Assembly (NCBI GenBank): GCA_021414165.1
Contig: JAIOPA010000322.1
Coordinates: 1-8,413, forward strand
Direction of reading: 5' to 3'
DNA: 8,413 bases
Source: Candidatus Eiseniibacteriota bacterium
GTDB lineage: Bacteria > Eisenbacteria > RBG-16-71-46
The notes beneath the pieces are model-generated. The model was not told the DNA's origin, ran no database searches, and saw nothing but the letters and a program-made list of their open reading frames with translations. The stretch's first letter is position 1. The number at the start of each line of letters is the position of its first letter. The translations under genes were made by a program, and so were the position numbers. Below, piece by piece: positions 1-7,456 of the stretch.

Positions 1-1582
1 TGTCGAGCGACTTCTGCAGCTCCTGCGTCTGCTGCTTGGCCTTCTCGAGCGCCTTGGCCACGTTGTCCTGCTTGTCCTCGATGCTCGCGTACAGATCCTT
101 GAGCGACGGGAACCGCACGCGGAACTCGGCACTCGTGGCGCGGCCGCGCGCACCGAGGCGCGCGTTATCCAGCGCCACGAAGCGGAACACGCCCGACTCG
201 CCCGGCAAGAGCGCGAGTGGCGAGGCATCCCAGCGCGCGGTGGCGCGCGCTTCGCGCGGTTCGTCGCGGAACGAGGCCAGCGACTGCACGTGCCACGGGT
301 CGCCGGCGTCCTTGCGCCACTCGAGCTGCAGCTCCGAGATGCCGAGGTCGTCCTGCGCCATGACGTCGTAGGGCACGAGCTGTCCGGCCGGCAGGTCCAT
401 GTCGCCCACCGGCAGCGCCACGGAGATCACGGGCGGCGCATCGGGTGTGACCGACAGGCGGTACTTGAAGCGGCCCTCACCGGTCGCTGCACGCGCGCGC
501 AGTTCCCAGTCGCCCTCGCCGCGCAGCTCCACGGTGCCGCGCCAACGCCGCGGGGTGACCGCGTTCCAGGCCACCGCGGCGCTCTGGCCGGTCGCGGCCG
601 ACAGCGACTCGAGGTCGCGATCGAACGTGACCTCGACCGCCGCGCGCGAGCCTGCGAGCGCTGCAAGATCGCCACGCGTGCCCGAGACCGCCTGCAGTGG
701 CAGCCGCGCATACGCCGGCGACGTGATCGTGGCCGAGAAGCTCACCGGGCGCGGCTCGCCCGCGAGCGCGATGTGATACCGCGGGCTCGTGACCGAGGCG
801 ACACGCACCGAGTAGTCGCGCGCCCGCGTGACCGGCGGCAGATCGAATCGCCAGCGTCGCGCACCGTTCGCGGTGCCCTCGAGCACGGCGGCCGGCGCGT
901 GGCCTTCGCCCAGAAGCCTCGGCGCGGCCTCGCTGCCCGAGACCACGGCGCGCACCGCGAACGAGGCGCCGGGCACCAACACCACGCTGCCGGGTTCCAC
1001 CGCCAGCGTGACGGGCGGCGCGGCGGTGTGCGGCGCCCACAGCGTGTGCCACGCATCGAGCGTGGGGCCGGGCGCCAGGAACAGCGCAGCGGTCAGCGAC
1101 AGCATGGCGGCCGATCCCGCAGCCGCAGGGCGCTGCCAGGCCAACGGCGGCACGGTGCTGGCGAGTGGCGCGGCATCGACACGGCGCTCGGTCTCGCTGC
1201 GCACGGCACCCGCGAGTTCGCCGGACGTGTGCGCATCGGGCGCGGCCTCCAGGTCGAGTGCGTTGCGCAGCCACGAGCGCAGCGGCTCAAAGCGCGCCTC
1301 GAGCGATTCGAGCCACGTGTCCCAGCGCGGCAGCTCGCGCAGCGCTCCGCGCACCGCGAACGCCAGTGCTGCGAGCGCGCCCGCGGCGAACAGCCCCAGA
1401 CGCAGCGCGGCAGTGAGCGGCGTGCGCGGCAGCACGAGTCCTGCCGTGACCACGCACACGAGCAGCACCATCGCAGCAGCGGTGGCGCGCAGGGCGTGGC
1501 GCAGCACGAGCGCGCGGCGGACGCGCGTGTGCAGGGTGCGGAGACGGTCCCGGAGTGGGGTCGCCGGCGTGCGTGGCGTCAT
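1..1582 (-). CDS. DUF4175-like large membrane protein (3' end beyond window)
   Basis: The reading frame is open from an ATG at 1582-1580 to the left edge, giving 527 visible residues; the C-terminus is missing. The N-terminus is Arg-rich (MTPRTPATPLRDRL...), followed by two hydrophobic segments at about residues 32-51 and 56-77, a charged linker, and a third hydrophobic segment at about 154-172. After that comes a long beta-rich, Ala/Val/Pro-rich region with Ig-like repeats (for example near VTLAVEPGSVVLVPG, about 191-205), predicted to lie outside the cytoplasm. The visible end (about 489-527) turns into a highly charged helix (LKDLYASIEDKQDNVAKALE...), which looks like the start of a coiled coil. 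This layout, three N-terminal membrane helices then an external domain then long helices, resembles DUF4175-family proteins, whose function is unknown. The start lies 29 bases after the stop of the DUF4159 gene, so the two are probably co-transcribed. No strong Shine-Dalgarno is visible. The coding call is firm; the family name is by resemblance only. Confidence 0.72.
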   Translation of the reverse strand, partial: MTPRTPATPLRDRLRTLHTRVRRALVLRHALRATAAAMVLLVCVVTAGLVLPRTPLTAALRLGLFAAGALAALAFAVRGALRELPRWDTWLESLEARFEPLRSWLRNALDLEAAPDAHTSGELAGAVRSETERRVDAAPLASTVPPLAWQRPAAAGSAAMLSLTAALFLAPGPTLDAWHTLWAPHTAAPPVTLAVEPGSVVLVPGASFAVRAVVSGSEAAPRLLGEGHAPAAVLEGTANGARRWRFDLPPVTRARDYSVRVASVTSPRYHIALAGEPRPVSFSATITSPAYARLPLQAVSGTRGDLAALAGSRAAVEVTFDRDLESLSAATGQSAAVAWNAVTPRRWRGTVELRGEGDWELRARAATGEGRFKYRLSVTPDAPPVISVALPVGDMDLPAGQLVPYDVMAQDDLGISELQLEWRKDAGDPWHVQSLASFRDEPREARATARWDASPLALLPGESGVFRFVALDNARLGARGRATSAEFRVRFPSLKDLYASIEDKQDNVAKALEKAKQQTQELQKSLD

Positions 1583-1611
1583 GTCTTGGGGTCTCGGCCG
1601 GCCTGGACGAG

Positions 1612-2310
1612 TCAGTGGGTGAGCGCGTACTGCACGATGTTGATGGCCATGCGGAGGGCCGCTTCGCGCTTCTCGGGCGGATCCTTGTGCACGTCCTCGT
1701 CCTCGAGGCCGTCACCCAGGTCGCTGTCGAATGAGAAGAATACCGCCAGCCTTCCGTCGCGGACAATGCCGAACGCCTTCGCGGGGCCACCATCGTGCTC
1801 GTGGACCTTGGGCAGGCCGGCCGGGAACGGGTAGGGCTCGCGGAAGATGGCGTGGTCGAACGGGATCTCGACCAGTTCGGCGTCGGGGAACAGTTTCTTC
1901 ATCTCGCGCCGGAACGACGGGGCGAGCCCGAAGTCGTCGTCGACCCAGAGGAAGCCGCCCGAGTCGATCCAGCGCCGCAGGTTGGCGCCCTCGGCCTCGG
2001 TGAACTTGATGTTGCCATGGCCGGCCGCAAAGACGAACGGGAACTGGAAGAGCCCGGCCGAGCCCGGCTCGACCACGGCAGCATCGTCGCCCGACACCGG
2101 GATCGCGGTGCGATGGCGCAGCGCGCTGAATAGGTTCCGGAGCGACGTCTGGTTGCCGTACCAGTCGCCACCGCCGCCGTACTTGAGCCGGGCGATGCCG
2201 AACGAGCGGCCACCGGCGGCGCTCGGGGCGGCCGCAGCCGGGGCGTGCAGGGCGGCGAGCAGGGCGAGCGCAGCGAGGCTGGCGAGCAGCCGGTGGGGCC
2301 AAGGGGTCAT
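1612..2310 (-). CDS. Secreted DUF4159-family protein
   Basis: The product has 232 residues. I chose the ATG at 2310 because it begins a clear signal peptide (MTPWPHRLLASLAALALLAAL, then an Ala-rich stretch with likely cleavage near A28); the frame stays open upstream, but that sequence is Arg/Ser-rich shadow inside the lipoprotein gene. The mature protein has features I associate with DUF4159: RLKYGGGGDWYGNQTSLRNL (about 41-60), a GHGNIKFTEAE segment, GGFLWVDDDFG, DHAIFREPYPFP, and a C-terminal block with FFSFDSDLGDGLED and MAINIVQYALTH. The family is thought to have a class I glutamine-amidotransferase-like fold; its function is unknown. From general knowledge, DUF4159 genes often sit near moxR, DUF58 and BatA-type von Willebrand genes, though none is in this window. 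The gene immediately precedes the DUF4175-like gene. No good Shine-Dalgarno is visible, and a strong hairpin ends about 20 bases upstream of the start. Confidence 0.87.
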   Translation of the reverse strand: MTPWPHRLLASLAALALLAALHAPAAAAPSAAGGRSFGIARLKYGGGGDWYGNQTSLRNLFSALRHRTAIPVSGDDAAVVEPGSAGLFQFPFVFAAGHGNIKFTEAEGANLRRWIDSGGFLWVDDDFGLAPSFRREMKKLFPDAELVEIPFDHAIFREPYPFPAGLPKVHEHDGGPAKAFGIVRDGRLAVFFSFDSDLGDGLEDEDVHKDPPEKREAALRMAINIVQYALTH

Positions 2311-2329
2311 GGCGCTATTGAAACACGAA

Positions 2330-2354
2330 GGGGGAGGGCGCGTGGCCCTCCCCC
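2330..2354 (-). terminator. GC-rich hairpin, probable terminator after the lipoprotein gene
   Basis: A perfect 10-bp stem (GGGGGAGGGC at 2330-2339 with GCCCTCCCCC at 2345-2354) closes a 5-base loop. On the minus strand it starts 32 bases after the TAA of the lipoprotein gene and is followed by a moderately T-rich stretch (CTTCGTGTTTCAAT). This fits an intrinsic terminator for the secD-secF-lipoprotein unit, although the T tract is imperfect. It also lies just upstream of the DUF4159 start, so it could be a partial terminator or attenuator, or could act in the leader of that gene. Confidence 0.7.
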
Positions 2355-2386
2355 GACGGAAGCGTGTGACCGGCTGACGGACGCTG

Positions 2387-3586
2387 TTACTGGCGCGCCG
2401 GGTTGAACGTGCCCTTGGGCGCCGTCTGGCCGAAGCCGATGGTCGCGGTGGGCAGCGGGTTGCCGGTACGGGCGAGCGCCGCACGCTCGATGCTGGAGCG
2501 CTGGGCGGCGACCGTCGTGCTGGACTGCCCGGCCGTGATCTGCGAGCCGACCATGTTGCGGACCTGATCACCCGTGAGAACGCCCGCCGCAGCGCGCGTA
2601 CCGATCGCCTGCGGACGGCCGTAGCCACGCGGGTACGGATCCAGCGTGATCACCCAGCCACCGAGCGGATCCAACTCGTACAGGTTGTTGCCGGCGTCAT
2701 CACGGCCCGTCGCGCGCTTGATGAAGTCGGTGTCGGCGCGGCCGATCACGTGACCCGTGGCATCCAGCGCGATCACACGGCAGAGCAGCGTGATCGGGAA
2801 CTGGCCCTTGATGAACGGCACGTTGTTGAACGGGATCCGGATCGACGACTCCTGGCCGGGCAGCACGAAGCCCCACTGGCTGAACTGGTGCGGCAACGCC
2901 ACCGGCATGGGCGTGGCAGCCGCAAAGCCCAACTCGCGCTCGATCGTGATGTCGTCGAAGTCCGCGATCTCCAGGATGTAGGCCGCAGCCCGCGGGTCCG
3001 GCGTGAACGACAGCGACAGGACCGAATCACGCTGCAGGTCGCCCACGCTCAGCACCAGCGACGTCTGCGTGCGGCCCCACGGCTTGATCGAGTTGGTCGT
3101 CGGCGACGCCGTGGTCTCGATACCGTTCAGGAGCGCCGTGGCGAAGTACTCCGACGTGCCCACGACGCCCTCGGCATCGCGCAGCACGAACAGATCGGTG
3201 TTGCGGCCGATCTGGCGGTCGCTCGCCGGCACGTCGTAGTCGAGCACGCGGCGGTACGGCCCGGTGCCTTCACGACGATACGGACGCACCAGGTTCGCAT
3301 TCGAGCGATCGATGGCCTGCAGGATCGCCGCCGTGGTGTCGCCACCGAACGTGAACGTCTCGGTGCTCACGATGCGATCGTCGATCGTGTCGTCCGGCGT
3401 GCCGGGGTCCCGCATGTTGAAGAACGGCAGCGCCTCGTCCTGGAAGCCCAGGAGCTGCGTGCTGCCCGGGGCGTTGCCCGGCGACGGATCGATCGGGTTC
3501 GACTTGTCGCAGCCGCTCATGAAGCCGACCGCGAGGACTGCGAGCACGGCCTGCTGGGCCGCACGGATGAGGCTGGACTGACGCAT
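2387..3586 (-). CDS. Uncharacterised lipoprotein downstream of secDF
   Basis: The product has 399 residues and I do not recognise its family. The ATG at 3586 is well supported: AAGGAG (3597-3592) sits 5 bases upstream, and translation gives a lipoprotein signal peptide, MRQSSLIRAAQQAVLAVLAV, followed by the lipobox MSGC with Cys26 as the predicted lipidated residue. The residue after Cys is Asp, which in enterobacteria would favour inner-membrane retention; whether that rule holds here is unknown. A Pro/Asn/Ser-rich linker follows (about 30-45). The rest looks like beta-rich extracytoplasmic domains, with stretches such as SLVLSVGDLQRDSVLSLSF and AAYILEIADFDDITIE that resemble Ig-like sandwich strands. 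The C-terminal 80 residues are Ala/Thr/Gly/Gln-rich and low in hydrophobics, probably disordered. The gene begins 29 bases after the secF stop, so it is likely the third gene of the secDF unit. A role in envelope assembly or export is inferred only from this position. Confidence 0.88.
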   Translation of the reverse strand: MRQSSLIRAAQQAVLAVLAVGFMSGCDKSNPIDPSPGNAPGSTQLLGFQDEALPFFNMRDPGTPDDTIDDRIVSTETFTFGGDTTAAILQAIDRSNANLVRPYRREGTGPYRRVLDYDVPASDRQIGRNTDLFVLRDAEGVVGTSEYFATALLNGIETTASPTTNSIKPWGRTQTSLVLSVGDLQRDSVLSLSFTPDPRAAAYILEIADFDDITIERELGFAAATPMPVALPHQFSQWGFVLPGQESSIRIPFNNVPFIKGQFPITLLCRVIALDATGHVIGRADTDFIKRATGRDDAGNNLYELDPLGGWVITLDPYPRGYGRPQAIGTRAAAGVLTGDQVRNMVGSQITAGQSSTTVAAQRSSIERAALARTGNPLPTATIGFGQTAPKGTFNPARQ

Positions 3587-3615
3587 GCGATCTCCTTGCC
3601 CGGTCTTGGGCAGGC

Positions 3616-4521
3616 TCACTCGGCCGAGACACCCTTCTGACGGTCGAGCGAGATCCAGATGTCCAGCGCGATGGCGCTGGCCACGTACACCGACGAATAG
3701 GTACCGAACACCACGCCGACGAGCATCGCGAACGAGAAGTCGCGCAGCACGTCGCCGCCCCACACGAACAGTGCGAGCGAGGCGAGGAACACGGTGAACG
3801 CCGTGATCACGGTACGAGACAGCGTCTCGTTGACCGCCATGTCCATGACGCGCGAGTGCTTCTCCTTGCGGAGCGCCTTGCCACGTTCACGGATACGGTC
3901 GAACACGACGATCGTGTCGTTGATCGAGTAGCCGGCGATCGTGAGGAGTGCCGCGACGACCGTGAGCGACACCTCGCGGCCGGTCAGCATGAGCGCGCCG
4001 AGCGTGACGAGCACGTCGTGGAACAGCGCGAGCACGCCGCCGAGCGCGAACTTGAACTCGTAGCGGAACCCGACGTACAGCAGGATCGCGCCAAGGCTCG
4101 TGAGCACGGCCATGATCGCCTTCTGCCGCAGATCCGCGCCGACATTGGGGCCCACGGTCTCGTTACGACGGAGTTCCATCGTGACGCCCGGGATGCCCTT
4201 CGTGACGGCGTTCTGCACCTGAGCGACCGCATCGCCATCGGTGCGGAACCGGATCAGGTACTCGTTCTCGGTCTCGCCCGTGAGCTGCTGGATCTCGGCA
4301 GCGACACCATCAGCCTCGAGCGCCTTGCGCAGCTGGTCGGGATGCACCGGCTGGCTGGTGCGCACCTGCAGCAACGTGCCGCCGGTGAAGTCGACGCTGT
4401 ACTTGGGGCCCTTCGTGAAGAACCAGAACAACGTGGCCGCCATGAGGAGGCCCGAGAACAGATAGGCCATCCGGCGGAACTTCATGAACGGGATGTCGGT
4501 CCCGACCAGGAGCTGCAACAT
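3616..4521 (-). CDS. secF: Protein translocase subunit SecF
   Basis: SecF is an inner-membrane RND-type protein that works with SecD, using the proton-motive force to complete export of proteins through SecYEG. This 301-residue product has the normal length for an unfused SecF. Visible family marks are: a first membrane helix at about 18-35, then YSVDFTGG (41-48); a periplasmic P4-type region (about 50-130); and five further helices. The motif NDTIVVFDRIRE (201-212) contains Asp208 and TLSRTVIT contains Arg236. By alignment from memory these correspond to E. coli SecF Asp213 and Arg247, needed for proton coupling, so the protein looks functional. The start at 4521 is chosen because GAGGA (4533-4529) precedes it by 7 bases and the N-terminus (TDIPFMKFRR) matches the usual SecF beginning. 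It lies 16 bases after the secD stop. Confidence 0.97.
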   Translation of the reverse strand: MLQLLVGTDIPFMKFRRMAYLFSGLLMAATLFWFFTKGPKYSVDFTGGTLLQVRTSQPVHPDQLRKALEADGVAAEIQQLTGETENEYLIRFRTDGDAVAQVQNAVTKGIPGVTMELRRNETVGPNVGADLRQKAIMAVLTSLGAILLYVGFRYEFKFALGGVLALFHDVLVTLGALMLTGREVSLTVVAALLTIAGYSINDTIVVFDRIRERGKALRKEKHSRVMDMAVNETLSRTVITAFTVFLASLALFVWGGDVLRDFSFAMLVGVVFGTYSSVYVASAIALDIWISLDRQKGVSAE

Positions 4522-4537
4522 GGGATCGTCCTCGCTC

Positions 4538-6103
<1,566 letters not shown>

Positions 6104-6111
6104 ACGGTCAA

Positions 6112-6126
6112 CCGCCGGGAAGGCGG
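6112..6126 (-). repeat. Small leader hairpin before secD
   Basis: CCGCC (6112-6116) and GGCGG (6122-6126) form a 5-bp stem with a 5-base loop. It would lie in the secD mRNA leader, ending 8 bases before the ATG at 6103. It might influence choice between the two possible starts, but short GC stems arise easily in DNA of this composition. Confidence 0.35.
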
Positions 6127-6166
6127 AATGCCCCCCCGGCGCACACGTGACATTAAAGAGGGTGGG

Positions 6167-6195
6167 AGTCTACGGGCCGCATAGGGGGGTGTCAA
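6167..6195 (-). promoter_or_regulatory. Sigma-70-like promoter for secD-secF-lipoprotein
   Basis: On the minus strand a perfect -35 box TTGACA (6195-6190) is followed, after 17 bases, by TAGACT (6172-6167), which matches the TATAAT consensus at four of six positions. Transcription would start near 6160, giving a leader of roughly 57 bases to the secD ATG at 6103. The optimal spacing and correct orientation make this the best secD promoter candidate. A second AT-rich element, TTTAAT (6157-6152), lies downstream but has no -35 partner. Confidence 0.68.
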
Positions 6196-6248
6196 CGAAC
6201 GGTGTGCGCGGAGGGTCGATCCGGACCCAGACCTCGCCGGGCGGAACG

Positions 6249-6271
6249 GGGGCCGGTCGGCTTCCGGCCCC
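6249..6271. repeat. Inverted repeat GGGGCCGG / CCGGCCCC
   Basis: A perfect 8-bp inverted repeat (6249-6256 with 6264-6271) with a 7-base loop. No T tract follows on either strand and no gene ends here, so it is not a convincing terminator. Its position between the two divergent promoters would suit a protein-binding or structural site, but no function is shown. Confidence 0.5.
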
Positions 6272-6298
6272 GAACTCGTTGTGATTCGTAGGGCTTGC

Positions 6299-6361
6299 GG
6301 CGGGACGGGGTGGGGAGGTGCAGGCGGGACAGGGTGGCGGGATCCCGCCCGGCGAGGCGGG
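6299..6361. repeat. GGCGGG repeat cluster with a 14-bp palindrome
   Basis: GGCGGG occurs four times in the same orientation, starting at 6299, 6323, 6336 and 6356. The first two copies belong to a longer direct repeat, GGCGGGACnGGGTGG, that matches at 14 of 15 positions with a 24-base period. The third copy is half of a perfect palindrome, GGCGGGATCCCGCC (6336-6349). Direct repeats and a palindrome between divergent promoters are typical of regulator binding sites, but G-rich composition alone can produce some of this. Confidence 0.5.
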
Positions 6362-6534
6362 TCCGGCCACCGCAAGGGCCGTGCCCCGTCGGGAGCATTG
6401 GTGCGACCGGGGTTTACGGTCCCAAGTGCGTCGCCGGAAGGCCGCAGACGTCGTTCCGGAGGCGGCGTGCCAGCCTGATGACCCGCTGGTCAGGAGACTC
6501 GGCAGAGCGGCCCATCCGATCGAGCCAGCGATTC

Positions 6535-6564
6535 TTGACACCCCGCGAGGGGGCCCCCTAATGT
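6535..6564 (+). promoter_or_regulatory. Sigma-70-like promoter for the beta-barrel protein gene
   Basis: A perfect -35 box TTGACA lies at 6535-6540. The -10 element is either CCTAAT (6557-6562; 16-base spacer; four of six consensus matches) or TAATGT (6559-6564; 18-base spacer; three of six). Transcription would start near 6570, leaving a leader of about 50 bases before the ATG at 6623. The spacer contains a perfect 12-bp palindrome, AGGGGGCCCCCT (6548-6559), which could be an operator. Confidence 0.65.
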
Positions 6565-6622
6565 GCCGCGCCTACCGCACCGGGCCACACCTATCTCTCG
6601 CTTTCCGAGGAGTTTCCCAAGC

Positions 6623-7351
6623 ATGAACTCGCGCTTTCGCCTGGGCCTCGTCGTGGCCTTGTTGTTCATCGCCACGGCCAGCGTCAGCCACGCCCAGAAG
6701 GCGGATTCCGTGGCCACCAAGGGTGCCCTGCCCGGCCGCGGTGCCATCGGTGCTCAGATCGGCGGCTCGTACATCGTGAGCGGTGGCGAATACGCCGACG
6801 GCTCGCAGCCGCGTTTGAGCTTCATCGGACACTATCGCTACGTGATCAACAAGCACTGGGGCTGGCAGATCAGCCCCACGTTCACGTGGAACGGTTACGT
6901 GTCGCATGCCGTGGCACCGTTCGTGGATCCCAACTTCCTGACGGAAGGCACGTCGAAGCAGTTCTACATCACGCAGTTGATCGGCGCCGGCTCGCAGATC
7001 CAGTACTACGGTGGCGGCGGCCGTTCGCGCTGGCACCTGGGCGCGGGGCCTGCCATCTATCGTGTCGTGGTCCAGAACCACCGCAAGGTCGTCGAGGACC
7101 CGGTGAGCCGCGAGCTGCACAGCGGCACGCATCTGGGCGCCACGGCCGAGTTCGGCTACGAGCAGTTCTCGAAGCGGCTGCCGAACACGTCGCTCGAGGG
7201 CACGGTCGCGCTGCACACCGCGTTCTCCAAGTCCGACGACAAGTGGGTGTCGGGCTGGAACGATGCGCCGGTGTTCGCCGAGGTGCGATTCGGCGCCAAC
7301 TACTACTACGACTTCCGCCGTCCCAAGACGGCGAAGGGCGCCAAGAAGTGA
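6623..7351 (+). CDS. Predicted outer-membrane beta-barrel protein, function unknown
   Basis: The product has 242 residues. I start at the ATG at 6623 because GAGGAG (6607-6612) lies 10 bases upstream and translation begins with a signal peptide, MNSRFRLGLVVALLFIATAS, with likely cleavage after SHA (residue 24); an upstream in-frame ATG at 6563 would bury this signal and overlaps the promoter. The mature protein is rich in Gly, Tyr, Trp and Phe, with alternating polar and hydrophobic residues typical of antiparallel membrane strands: GAIGAQIGGSYIV, LSFIGHYRYVI, WGWQISPTFTW, TAEFGYEQFS, and FAEVRFGANYYYDF. The aromatic ending YYYDF resembles the last strand recognised by the BAM machinery, but here a basic tail (RRPKTAKGAKK) follows. 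At about 218 mature residues, 8-10 strands fit. No specific family is recognised. It has its own promoter and a strong terminator, so it is probably a single-gene unit. Confidence 0.78.
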   Translation: MNSRFRLGLVVALLFIATASVSHAQKADSVATKGALPGRGAIGAQIGGSYIVSGGEYADGSQPRLSFIGHYRYVINKHWGWQISPTFTWNGYVSHAVAPFVDPNFLTEGTSKQFYITQLIGAGSQIQYYGGGGRSRWHLGAGPAIYRVVVQNHRKVVEDPVSRELHSGTHLGATAEFGYEQFSKRLPNTSLEGTVALHTAFSKSDDKWVSGWNDAPVFAEVRFGANYYYDFRRPKTAKGAKK

Positions 7352-7356
7352 GTCCG

Positions 7357-7394
7357 CGGGCCGCGACGAACCACGTCGCGGCCCGTTCGCTTTT
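7357..7394 (+). terminator. Intrinsic terminator after the beta-barrel gene
   Basis: A perfect 12-bp GC stem (7357-7368 with 7374-7385) closes a 5-base loop AACCA and is followed by TTCGCTTTT (7386-7394). It begins 6 bases after the TGA stop. Stem strength, position and the T-rich tail make this a convincing Rho-independent terminator that separates this gene from guaB. Confidence 0.85.
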
Positions 7395-7412
7395 CGCGTG
7401 CACGAGCACGCG
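7395..7412 (+). repeat. Second hairpin between terminator and guaB
   Basis: CGCGTGC (7395-7401) and GCACGCG (7406-7412) form a perfect 7-bp stem with a 4-base loop ACGA, directly after the terminator T tract and 44 bases before the guaB start. No T run follows, so it is not a terminator by itself on this strand. It may be a leader structure for guaB or chance in GC-rich DNA. Confidence 0.5.
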
Positions 7413-7443
7413 GGCCGATGCCGGGGCAGCCGGCGCGAACTCC

Positions 7444-7450
7444 AAGGGAG
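7444..7450 (+). promoter_or_regulatory. Ribosome binding site fixing the GTG start of guaB
   Basis: AAGGGAG at 7444-7450 lies 6 bases before GTG at 7457. There is no ATG near the expected N-terminus, and a later in-frame GTG (7469) would have 18-base spacing. The site therefore selects the GTG at 7457. Confidence 0.75.
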
Positions 7451-7456
7451 TAGCGG

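Larger units (their letters stand above)
6196..6534. other. Divergent intergenic region without a convincing gene
   Basis: About 340 bases lie between the two outward-facing promoters. Several open frames cross it on both strands, but they are Arg/Pro/Gly-rich, overlap promoter elements, lack good ribosome binding sites and have no recognisable domain, so I call none. What can be seen is GC-rich structure: an 8-bp stem at 6249-6271, a GGCGGG repeat cluster with a 14-bp palindrome at 6299-6361, a CCGGAA/TTCCGG inverted repeat at 6434-6459 and a TGACC/GGTCA stem at 6479-6492. A small RNA or operator sites cannot be excluded. Confidence 0.6.

Noticed and set aside
290..1834. Long plus-strand open frame (514 codons) opposite the DUF4175-like gene
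   Set aside because: The translation is dominated by Arg, Ala, Gly, His and Gln with no domain. The minus strand in the same place gives membrane helices, external domains and a coiled coil. High GC content removes stop codons from the antisense frame.
3597..3612. TGCCC/GGGCA hairpin between secF and the lipoprotein gene
   Set aside because: Only 5 bp with a 6-base loop and no T tract; it overlaps the ribosome binding site region and is likely chance.
2387..3763. Longer form of the lipoprotein starting at 3763
   Set aside because: It would overlap secF by about 150 bases and bury the lipoprotein signal peptide; the ATG at 3586 has an ideal ribosome binding site.
6170..6541. Minus-strand open frame (123 codons) in the divergent intergenic region
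   Set aside because: It overlaps the secD promoter, is Pro/Arg/Ser-rich, has no domain and ends inside the promoter.
6295..6626. Plus-strand open frames (about 65-102 codons) upstream of the beta-barrel gene
   Set aside because: They run through the -35/-10 region and ribosome binding site of the next gene and their translations look random.
6563..7351. Longer form of the beta-barrel protein starting at ATG 6563
   Set aside because: The ATG overlaps the predicted -10 region, has no good ribosome binding site, and would put 20 residues in front of a clear signal peptide.
7395..7456. Possible purine riboswitch before guaB
   Set aside because: The gap is too short and shows none of the conserved loop sequences of purine or guanine-family riboswitches.
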